From NCBI GenBank assembly GCA_021404565.1, contig JAAWWF010000016.1:186001-250000 (forward strand): DNA of 64,000 bases, in the 5' to 3' direction. The position numbers and the translations under genes are program-made. Source of the DNA: Roseivirga sp. Its GTDB lineage: Bacteria; Bacteroidota; Bacteroidia; Cytophagales; Cyclobacteriaceae. Below, one piece after another: positions 8,326 through 14,893 of the stretch (position 1 is its first letter; every line of letters begins with the position of its first letter). The notes beneath the pieces were generated by a model. That model was not told where the DNA came from, did no database searches, and worked only from the letters and a program-made list of their open reading frames with translations.

Positions 8326-9518
8326 GACTCTCCGTTTACCTGGTGATAAATGGCATTCTGGTTACCAAAGATCTTAGCAAAACCCTTGACATCATCTCCC
8401 GTCCAGGCATTGTTCATTTCTCCGTAATGTCCGAATTTGGCTGACATCAGATCATGATCCGATTCTATTCCGTTGACCTGAAAACGATAGGGAAGCAGGG
8501 TAATGAATACCTTTCCGGTCACATGCTTCTGTGTGTTGTCCATCATGGTTTCCATATCCCGCATGACAGGATCCATAAACTGACCTTCGTGCAGCCAGTT
8601 ACCATAAAAAGAAGCTATCTGATCTTTCCAGTAAATCTGCCACTTGGTGAGTACATGCTTTTCAAGTGCCTGATGCGCCTTGATGGTGAGCATAGAAGCA
8701 GCAGCCTCAAAACCAACACGGCCTTTAATCCCTATGATGGTGTCACCCACATGGATATCACGACCGATACCAAAGGGGCCGGCAAGCTTTTCAAGGAATT
8801 GAATCGCTTCATATGACGCCCCAAACTCCTTATCATTTACGGACTTCAGCTCGCCTTCGACAAAACCCAGCTCCAGCGACTCTGGCTGCTCTTTGGTCAC
8901 CTGGGTTGGGAAAGCCTCTTCCGGTAGATATCCATGAGAGCTCAATGTTTCTTTACCTCCTACTGAGGTACCCCAAAGCCCCTTGTTAATGGAGTAGGCC
9001 GCTTTGGCAAAGTCCATTTCCACACCTTTCGACTTAAGGTATTCGATTTCCTCCTCACGCGATAGCTTTAAATCGCGAATAGGCGTGATGATTTCCGCTT
9101 CTGGCAGGAATGTCTGAAAAATCATATCAAAGCGTACCTGATCGTTTCCGGCTCCCGTGCTACCATGTGCGATGTAGTCGGCATTCAGGGTTTTGGCATG
9201 CTTGGCAATGGCCATTGCCTGGCTCACACGTTCGGCACTGACAGAGAGTGGATAGGTGCTGTTCTTAAGGATATTTCCAAAAACCAGATACTTAATTACA
9301 CTCTCATAATAGTTAGCCGTTTCTTCAATCGTGGTATGAGAAGTCACACCCAATTCATAGGCCCTTTTTTCAACACCAACCAACTCTTCTTTTTCAAAAC
9401 CACCAGTGTTTACCAGTACGGAATGCACTTCCAGTCCTTTTTCTTCGGTGAGATATTTCACGCAGTACGAGGTATCAAGACCACCGCTATAAGCGAGTAC
9501 TACTTTTTTATTTGCCAT
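8322..9518 (-). CDS. argG: Argininosuccinate synthase
   Basis: Condenses citrulline and aspartate using ATP. The start MANKKVVLAYSGGLDTSYC gives the PP-loop SGGLDTS at residues 10-16 near the N-terminus, as expected; an upstream in-frame ATG at 9575 would add 19 low-complexity residues inside the preceding gene, so 9518 is preferred. STGAGNDQVRFD holds the citrulline/aspartate binding residues. The protein has 398 residues, close to the usual 400. Its start lies 11 bases inside the GNAT gene, so the two are translationally coupled. In the Bacteroidetes pathway the citrulline substrate appears after ArgE removes the acyl group. Confidence 0.96.
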   Translation of the reverse strand: MANKKVVLAYSGGLDTSYCVKYLTEEKGLEVHSVLVNTGGFEKEELVGVEKRAYELGVTSHTTIEETANYYESVIKYLVFGNILKNSTYPLSVSAERVSQAMAIAKHAKTLNADYIAHGSTGAGNDQVRFDMIFQTFLPEAEIITPIRDLKLSREEEIEYLKSKGVEMDFAKAAYSINKGLWGTSVGGKETLSSHGYLPEEAFPTQVTKEQPESLELGFVEGELKSVNDKEFGASYEAIQFLEKLAGPFGIGRDIHVGDTIIGIKGRVGFEAAASMLTIKAHQALEKHVLTKWQIYWKDQIASFYGNWLHEGQFMDPVMRDMETMMDNTQKHVTGKVFITLLPYRFQVNGIESDHDLMSAKFGHYGEMNNAWTGDDVKGFAKIFGNQNAIYHQVNGES

Positions 9519-10179
9519 TGTTTTTGTCTTTTCTTTTAAGCAGAATGGTTTTCTTAAATTTAAGCCACCGTTCAAAAAGCTTTAAATCTTTATCGAGCTC
9601 ACGCTGTTTCCATTGAGTACGCTTAGGGCTTTGATTCTTCTCCCAGGCAGGGTTATAGAGCATGGCTGTACAAATACAATTCTGACGCTTTTTGGCCGTC
9701 AGGATATCGAAATTCACACAGCTCTTGCAACCACTCCAGAATTGTTCGTCTTGGGTGAGCTCAGCGTATACCACAGGCTTATAGCCCAGCTCTGAGTTAA
9801 TTTTGAGTACGGCCGCTCCGGTTGTTAATCCAAAAATTTTGGCAGCCGGATATTTTTTCCCGGACAGGTTAAAAGTGGCCTCCTTGATTTGCTTGGCGAG
9901 TCCGTGGCCCCGAAAATTCTGAGAGACAATCAGGCCTGAGTTAGCTACAAACTGTCCATGGCTCCATACCTCTATGTAGCAGAAACCAGCCCACTGGCCA
10001 TCTTTGGTGGTAGCTATAATCGCTTTTCCCTCCGCCATTTTTCCAGCGACATAGTCAGGAGTGCGCTTGGCAATGCCGGTACCACGTATTTTCGCGGAAT
10101 TGGCAATCTCCTCAACGATCACCTCTGCATAGTGCGTGTCTGCGGCAGTTGCCTCTTTGATAATGAATTGTGATTTCAT
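9508..10179 (-). CDS. GNAT acyltransferase, candidate first enzyme of arginine synthesis
   Basis: A GNAT-fold acyltransferase of 223 residues: the acyl-CoA pyrophosphate loop is QNFRGHGLAK at 87-96, followed by the helix and the FGLTTG strand. A C-terminal extension contains C151-x-x-C154 and C168-x-C170, a possible metal site, then a basic tail rich in lysine. It is the first gene of a complete arg operon that lacks any recognisable argA or argJ, and it overlaps argG by 11 bases. I infer that it makes N-acetyl- or N-succinylglutamate from glutamate and acyl-CoA; succinyl-CoA would fit the carbamoyltransferase. It is not homologous by eye to the kinase-fused ArgA of E. coli. Fold is clear, substrate is inference. 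Confidence 0.8.
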   Translation of the reverse strand: MKSQFIIKEATAADTHYAEVIVEEIANSAKIRGTGIAKRTPDYVAGKMAEGKAIIATTKDGQWAGFCYIEVWSHGQFVANSGLIVSQNFRGHGLAKQIKEATFNLSGKKYPAAKIFGLTTGAAVLKINSELGYKPVVYAELTQDEQFWSGCKSCVNFDILTAKKRQNCICTAMLYNPAWEKNQSPKRTQWKQRELDKDLKLFERWLKFKKTILLKRKDKNNGK

Positions 10180-10190
10180 TGTTCTCTCAT

Positions 10191-10248
10191 GTCATTGCGA
10201 GCGTAGCGCGGCAATCTTTAAATGATTGACGAAACAACGTACAATGAC
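10191..10248. repeat. 58-base element with GTCATTG/CAATGAC ends
   Basis: GTCATTG at 10191-10197 and CAATGAC at 10242-10248 form terminal inverted repeats around a core containing GCGAGCGTAGCGCGGCAATC. The core word is of the dispersed palindromic type found in many bacterial genomes. It sits in the untranslated leader of the arg operon, only 12 bases upstream of the first structural gene, so it is part of the mRNA if the promoter at 10430 is used. It may be a small non-autonomous mobile element. Confidence 0.6.
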
Positions 10249-10294
10249 GCCTTTTTAAAATTCTTGAATTAAACCAATACAGTTTTCGGGGAGT

Positions 10295-10338
10295 GACCAC
10301 CACGTAGGCGGTCGGGATATAGTAAGGCGCTAGCGCCT
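10295..10338 (-). promoter_or_regulatory. Possible attenuator structures in arg operon leader
   Basis: Directly after the leader ORF two structures follow on the minus strand: a perfect 14-base palindrome AGGCGCTAGCGCCT at 10325-10338, which contains the leader stop codon in its centre, and a 7-base-pair hairpin GACCGCC/GGTGGTC (one G-U pair, 5-base loop) at 10295-10313. Such stems next to a leader ORF are the usual arrangement for ribosome-controlled attenuation. There is no good U-run directly after the hairpin, so a simple intrinsic terminator is not evident and the mechanism remains open. Confidence 0.4.
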
Positions 10339-10413
10339 GGGCCTGAATACAACAGCTACTGCAGCCACGGGACGAGGCTGTACAGAAAAGAAATATGTAG
10401 TGTTGCTACTCAT
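10330..10413 (-). CDS. Putative arg operon leader peptide
   Basis: A 27-codon ORF (ATG at 10413, TAG ending at 10330) begins about 17 bases downstream of a promoter-like sequence and 150 bases upstream of the first arg operon gene. The peptide starts MSSNTTYFFS and ends VVFRPRR; arginine occurs at residues 14, 24, 26 and 27, the last two directly before the stop, and the middle is rich in valine and alanine (V16-A-A-V-A-V-V). Position at the extreme 5' end of the transcript, small size and a stop codon inside a palindrome suggest a leader peptide sensing charged tRNA, plausibly arginine. The valine-rich stretch leaves another amino acid possible. It is too short for ordinary gene calling. Confidence 0.5.
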   Translation of the reverse strand: MSSNTTYFFSVQPRPVAAVAVVFRPRR

Positions 10414-10429
10414 TGTTCTATTGAGACGA

Positions 10430-10459
10430 CAAAGGAAATAAAAAGTTTAGAAGGGACAA
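10430..10459 (-). promoter_or_regulatory. Promoter of arg operon
   Basis: On the minus strand TTG (10459-10457) is followed after exactly 19 bases by TTCCTTTG (10437-10430). This fits the Bacteroidetes TTTG-N19-TAnnTTTG pattern with the TA reading TT. Transcription would start near 10424, about 10 bases before the leader ORF. Confidence 0.5.
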
Positions 10460-10503
10460 GTGCTTTTTTGAAAAAGTGCTGTGCAAAGGGTTGCAATAAA
10501 TAA

Positions 10504-11817
10504 TCAATAGCCAAAGGCCTGGTATTGAACAACCGCCTCCGGCTCACCTTTGTCCACTGCTTTTTTCAGATAAACCATGGCTTCATCTTTTTTGCCCTGT
10601 TCGAAGAGAAATTCTGAGTAATGAAACTCCAGTAAGTCAACGGGGGCTCCAACAGCCATCGCCTTTTGAAAGTGTTCTTCGGCAAGAGCTGTATCACCCA
10701 ATGCCTGATGATACATGGCCGTGTTTCTATGGGCGTAGCCAGGCAAATCATTAACCTCCAGGATAATTTCAATAATCGGCTTCGCAGCATCAGGTCTGCC
10801 TCCAAGAATCATTACATAAGCCATATTGCTAAACGCATAGGCATGGCGATTCAAATCCACAGCTATCTGAAAATTTGTTAAACTACCTTCATAGTCTCCC
10901 ATTCTCATATGGCAATACCCCAGGTTGTTGTAGATATCTGCCTTCAGCGGATTACTGGTCTCAAGAAAAATGGCTCTTCTGAAAATTTCTGTAGCCTGCT
11001 CCCAGTCAAAATCTTGGAAAAGCTGCGAGCCCGCTTCAAATAACTCTTCTGCTTCTGCCTCACCCTTCATTATAAGACTCACGTTGTTATGCTTGTGATA
11101 TTCAATTGCAGCATCAAGCAAAGATTCCAGCTTAGTGGAAAGATCGCCCTTCCAAACCATACCCCTATCTCCAATGAGATCTACATACAAGGCCAGTGCA
11201 TAGGCCATTACCTCTTCGGGCAAGTCCGCTATAAAACTCCATCTGGTCTCCCAATTGCCATCAGAGGTTCTACCAGTATTAACAAGCCCCTGATACAACA
11301 AAGGGCCGAAACCAAAATAGACACCCCCTAAGTATAGAAAGAGATCAGCGTCCTCACCTGTATCATACTCATATTGATCATATTCGAGCCTGATTTTGAC
11401 AAACTCATAGATGAGGCTTGAAAGTAAGGCCTTGTCGTATTTTAAAAGGCTTTTTGCCAGAATGATATGATATTGTTCCTTTGCAACGACTAATCCGGAC
11501 TGGAAGGGTTTTCCTTCTATTTCATATGGCAGGTCTTTAATATCCCTTAAATCTTCTTGAACCACATAGGTGATTTTAAGGGATTGTAAACCCAAAATGG
11601 ATTTTAAATCAGCTATCAGATTGTCTACTATTTCTCCTTCTCCTCTGGTGCTTTGAGGGAAAAATTCACCGGAAAACATGACTGCTCTATCCTCAGGGTG
11701 TGGGATTCCATAAACCTGCACCAGCCAGGTGAGATTTTCAATAACCCAACCCTTGTCCGGGTCGGTAATGGGAAAGTCCGGTCGATTCTTTTTCTTTCTA
11801 AAATTGAATAAGCCCAT
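10504..11817 (-). CDS. TPR-repeat cytoplasmic protein
   Basis: The 437-residue protein has no signal peptide. Residues 1 to about 250 form a domain I do not recognise (start MGLFNFRKKKNRPDFPITD). From about residue 255 to the end come tetratricopeptide repeats, for example AEELFEAGSQLFQDFDWEQATEIFRRAI, ADIYNNLGYCHMRMGDYEGSLTNF and AEEHFQKAMAVG units, which mediate protein-protein contacts. It lies upstream of the arg operon on the same strand but is separated from it by the arg promoter and leader, so it is probably a separate unit. No function is assigned. Confidence 0.75.
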   Translation of the reverse strand: MGLFNFRKKKNRPDFPITDPDKGWVIENLTWLVQVYGIPHPEDRAVMFSGEFFPQSTRGEGEIVDNLIADLKSILGLQSLKITYVVQEDLRDIKDLPYEIEGKPFQSGLVVAKEQYHIILAKSLLKYDKALLSSLIYEFVKIRLEYDQYEYDTGEDADLFLYLGGVYFGFGPLLYQGLVNTGRTSDGNWETRWSFIADLPEEVMAYALALYVDLIGDRGMVWKGDLSTKLESLLDAAIEYHKHNNVSLIMKGEAEAEELFEAGSQLFQDFDWEQATEIFRRAIFLETSNPLKADIYNNLGYCHMRMGDYEGSLTNFQIAVDLNRHAYAFSNMAYVMILGGRPDAAKPIIEIILEVNDLPGYAHRNTAMYHQALGDTALAEEHFQKAMAVGAPVDLLEFHYSEFLFEQGKKDEAMVYLKKAVDKGEPEAVVQYQAFGY

Positions 11818-12145
11818 GATTAAGTATGAACATACGAAAACTTACGGAGCTTGCTCAATTCTTGGAGAACCGTTTCCAGATGAGCGGCACCCTCTCCCCT
11901 CATATTCGTCCAAACCACTTTTTGAGTCCATGGGTCATATGTTTGGAGCTCTTGCCCACATAATTCTTAATGCCAAACCGGTATCTAAGAATCAAAAAAC
12001 CAGCGATTCAGGCATAGTAGCAAAATTGGTAACGAATACATCTCTGTGACTCCAATACCTCACCAAACTGCTTGAAAAGCGAAGTCCATAAGATTCAGTG
12101 GTTATTTTCATAAATTAGATATAACCAAAACTCTAATTTTTTGAT
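11818..12145. other. Gene-poor interval between TPR gene and tyrosinase
   Basis: The interval holds the divergent upstream regions of the minus-strand TPR gene and the plus-strand tyrosinase. A 45-codon plus ORF (11826-11963, start MNIRKLTELAQFLENRF) is present, and a second frame runs over the same bases; neither resembles anything I recognise and both may be chance or a gene remnant. No clear TAnnTTTG promoter, terminator or repeat was found. Confidence 0.4.
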
Positions 12146-13405
12146 ATGAAACATGAAAATCAGGCAGAGGTAAACCTCAACAGCCGAAGAAAATTCATTA
12201 AAACAGGTATTGCAGGTGCCGCTGCTGCCTCAATGCCGTTGACGATGGCTGCGCGCGAAGAGACAGCGACAACCCCAGGCAAAAGCCTTCAAACTACCCT
12301 ACGAAAACGCAAAAGCGTTATGGCTCTTACCGATCAGGAAAAGGCTGACTTCACCAATGGCATTCTCCAGCTAAAGAGAACTCCTTCACCCTTCTTTAAA
12401 AACAACATGCTGAGCTACTACGACAGCCTTGTACGTATTCACCAGCTTGCCGTAATTCAATCAAGAAAGCAAGGTTATGGCGTAGGACATAAATGCCCTT
12501 CGCTACTCACTTTTCATCGAAAACTAGTATTACTCCTGGAAGACGCCCTGAGAACGGTTACTCAAAAGGACATCACGATTCCTTATTGGGATTGGACCAA
12601 TCCCGATAGTGTTTCCATAGTATTTGCCGATGACTTCATGGGCTGCCAGATCGGTGACGATTCAGACAACTATGCAGTAACATCCGGCCCATTTAAAAAA
12701 GGTGACTACGAACTGAATCTCATTACTGTTCCTGATGGAGATGGTGATTATCTGAACTTCTGTCCGTTCCACTTTCTTACCCGTGGACCCGGAGATGGCA
12801 ACAGTGTACTACCTGACATGATGGCGAATTTACCACTCCCAACCCAGACAGACGTGGACAATGCAATGGCCGTAAGTGTTTACGATGCCGCTCCCTTTAA
12901 TCCTCTGGTAGCAAAGGAAGGTAGCTTCAGAAATTACCTGGGAGGCTGGAAAGGCCCCATGGGTGCTCCCACACTACACAATGTTGTACACTCATGGACG
13001 GGCGGATCCTGGGATAGTAGCTCTTACCGATTTTACCCGGTAAAAGTAGTGACGAAAGCGGCTACGGATACCACCCCGGAAGAGAGTATAGGCCCTGGTT
13101 GGGCCAGCTCAGCCCGATCTTATGTAGGCACCATGCAGGCCCTCCAAACTTCCGCCAATGACCCTGTTTTCTTTATCCACCACGCCAATGTAGATCGAAT
13201 CTGGGCTGAGTGGCAAGCCAAGGATGGTAATAGCGGAAGAGATGGTTATGTTAAACAAGGTGCTGCAGGACTAGAGACAGGCTGGGGGCCAGACGATGAC
13301 ATCCCACCTTTTGCTGAACATAGTGACGTACCGGAAATGATGATAAACGGCATTAAAAACTCTTCCATGCTGGACATATCAGCACTCAACTACGAGTACG
13401 TCTGA
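12146..13405 (+). CDS. Tat-exported tyrosinase family copper oxidase
   Basis: A type-3 dinuclear copper protein that would oxidise phenols, exported folded through the Tat system: SRRKFIKTG at residues 13-21 precedes a hydrophobic alanine-rich segment. Copper A ligands are H99 (in LVRIHQ), H115 (GHKC) and H124 (FHRK); copper B ligands are H278 and H282 (LHNVVH) and the HH pair at 345-346 in NDPVFFIHHANVDRIW. PYWDW at 146-150 is also typical. The protein has 419 residues without an obvious C-terminal shielding domain. It stands alone, with no caddie-type copper chaperone beside it. Possible roles are melanin formation or phenol detoxification; hydroxylase versus catechol-oxidase activity cannot be told. 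Confidence 0.9.
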   Translation: MKHENQAEVNLNSRRKFIKTGIAGAAAASMPLTMAAREETATTPGKSLQTTLRKRKSVMALTDQEKADFTNGILQLKRTPSPFFKNNMLSYYDSLVRIHQLAVIQSRKQGYGVGHKCPSLLTFHRKLVLLLEDALRTVTQKDITIPYWDWTNPDSVSIVFADDFMGCQIGDDSDNYAVTSGPFKKGDYELNLITVPDGDGDYLNFCPFHFLTRGPGDGNSVLPDMMANLPLPTQTDVDNAMAVSVYDAAPFNPLVAKEGSFRNYLGGWKGPMGAPTLHNVVHSWTGGSWDSSSYRFYPVKVVTKAATDTTPEESIGPGWASSARSYVGTMQALQTSANDPVFFIHHANVDRIWAEWQAKDGNSGRDGYVKQGAAGLETGWGPDDDIPPFAEHSDVPEMMINGIKNSSMLDISALNYEYV

Positions 13406-13520
13406 CAGCTCATTGGTAATATCATAGTAAAAATAATAACGGGGCGAGGTAGCCTGTAAACCGGCTATCTTTGTCCCCTTCTTTAAAAGCCTTTCGTTTG
13501 ACAATCAATAGAGACCACCT

Positions 13521-13745
13521 ATGTCGGTAAGTCCCATACCTCGTGATTACCCTGGAATCAATCCGTTTCTAATGGTAACCAACATTGACAAGGAAGACGA
13601 ATTTTTAACCACTGTTTTTGATGCTGTAGAGTCAGAGCGTATTAAGTTGCCCGATGGTACTGTAATGCAATGGAGATTCGCATAGATTTTTTCATAATTA
13701 TACTCGAAGCGGATTCAGAGTATATTGGAGATTATTCCTTTCGGG
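13521..13745 (+). pseudogene. Frameshifted, truncated VOC (glyoxalase-fold) gene
   Basis: An ATG at 13521 opens 54 codons beginning MSVSPIPRDYPGINPFLMV and reaching KLPDGTVMQWRFA before a TAG at 13683. This matches the N-terminal half of PhnB-like vicinal-oxygen-chelate proteins (pattern IP-x-GY-x-x-x-x-P-[YF]-L-x-V ... PDG-x-[VI]-M-H-A). In the other frame from 13670 the expected continuation appears as MEIRIDFFIIILEADSEY, resembling the HAEIRIGDSVIMLSEA segment. So one frameshift near 13668 breaks the gene, and the remaining 50 or more residues are absent before the convergent lipoprotein gene. I call it a decaying remnant; a sequencing indel would explain only the shift, not the missing tail. 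Confidence 0.7.
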
Positions 13746-13762
13746 CAACAAAAGCTACTGGC

Positions 13763-14161
13763 TTAATCCGCAATACTGTCACAAGCATCTGTTACTTCAA
13801 TGTAACTGAATGTATCAGGTAACCCGCCTACAGCCATGGCACAATAGAAGCAGTCATTATTGTTTCCCTGACCATTATTCAGCCTGATAGAAAAGATTTC
13901 CCCTGCACCATAGGCCTCATAATCGAAATGGCAGGTCAAGGAGGTTCGAAAGACGTTTTCATAAGTAGTACCTCTTCCACTGGTCCAGGTTTCTCCAAAA
14001 GACTGGGCTGACGGAGTGACAATTTGAAGCACAGCATCACCAGTGCAGTAGTACTCAACTATTTTGACTTCGATACAATCTTTCGGGGAGACATCATCAC
14101 TTTCACATGCGCTAAAGATGACAAGTAATAAGACAAGAAATAGCGTATTGAGTCTTTTCAT
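13763..14161 (-). CDS. Small lipoprotein of unknown function
   Basis: Starting at the ATG at 14161, the protein begins MKRLNTLFLVLLLVIFSAC, a lipoprotein signal with the cysteine acylated after the lipobox FSAC; the earlier ATG at 14185 would put eight polar residues before it. The mature part of about 110 residues contains eight or so cysteines (for example CIEVKIVEYYC and NDCFYCAM), suggesting disulfides in a periplasmic or surface protein. No family is recognised. It is convergent with the VOC remnant and lies 115 bases downstream of a membrane-protein gene on the same strand. Confidence 0.65.
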   Translation of the reverse strand: MKRLNTLFLVLLLVIFSACESDDVSPKDCIEVKIVEYYCTGDAVLQIVTPSAQSFGETWTSGRGTTYENVFRTSLTCHFDYEAYGAGEIFSIRLNNGQGNNNDCFYCAMAVGGLPDTFSYIEVTDACDSIAD

Positions 14162-14276
14162 GGATTCCGATTCTTTGGGTTTCATTTACTCTGACAACAA
14201 GTGAAGGGAATTGGTTGGAAGTTCTGAGCTGAAATGATAAATCTTTTGCATTAGCTCATTCACCGTGCGAAATTCA

Positions 14277-14714
14277 TCATCTGACATTCTTAAAAAATAC
14301 CATCAACAGTCGCATAGCGAAATAACCGATAAAGGGCAAAAGGGGTGTAGTATAGGTATAATATTGCCAGATGGCTGATCGGGTATCTTCTCCATGAAAA
14401 GAAGCTGACCAGTTACCCGAAAGAAAATAGGAAACAAACAGCCATAAAAAGCCGAACACTACTCCAGCATACACAAAAGCATAGTATACCTTTCGGGGAA
14501 CAGGATGTACATGGGCCTGCCGCCTGATTACCAGAAAATTGATAGGAAAAAGGGTGAACAGAAGCCCAGTGAGCAAATTACCCCAGGGCAAACCTCCACC
14601 AGGCACCATCGGCTGAACCAGAAACTTCGAAGCTGTGACCAGCAAAATCAACGCCAGGCCCTGGATGGCAATGCTGATCAAAAAGAAGACTATCTGAAAT
14701 TTTCTTTTGTTCAT
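14277..14714 (-). CDS. Four-helix membrane protein, unknown
   Basis: A 145-residue integral membrane protein with hydrophobic segments at about 9-31, 43-63, 78-100 and 117-140 and positively charged loops (NKRK at the N-terminus, RRQ in the first cytoplasmic loop). No domain that I can name. It is monocistronic or forms a pair with the downstream lipoprotein; upstream lies the terminator region of the TonB receptor gene. Confidence 0.6.
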   Translation of the reverse strand: MNKRKFQIVFFLISIAIQGLALILLVTASKFLVQPMVPGGGLPWGNLLTGLLFTLFPINFLVIRRQAHVHPVPRKVYYAFVYAGVVFGFLWLFVSYFLSGNWSASFHGEDTRSAIWQYYTYTTPLLPFIGYFAMRLLMVFFKNVR

Positions 14715-14806
14715 TATGGCAGTAGTTCATCTGCAATAAAGCAAAATTTCGACCGATCATAGGCCTGACCGGAAAGGAAGCTTGATCTTATCTGACTCTG
14801 AGGCAT

Positions 14807-14840
14807 AAAAAAACAGGAAAGAGATGAATTCTCTTTCCTG
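14807..14840 (-). terminator. Terminator of TonB receptor gene
   Basis: Perfect 10-base arms CAGGAAAGAG (14814-14823) and CTCTTTCCTG (14831-14840) with a 7-base loop. Read on the minus strand the stem is followed by seven U residues (14813-14807), a strong intrinsic terminator 54 bases after the receptor stop codon. Confidence 0.9.
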
Positions 14841-14893
14841 TCAACTATATTTTTAATCCAAACCCTGACAGTAAAGTCCGGGCAGAGATCAGT

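Noticed and set aside
11729-12049. Plus-strand 106-codon ORF before the tyrosinase gene
   Set aside because: Overlaps the start of the TPR gene in antisense and has no recognisable features.
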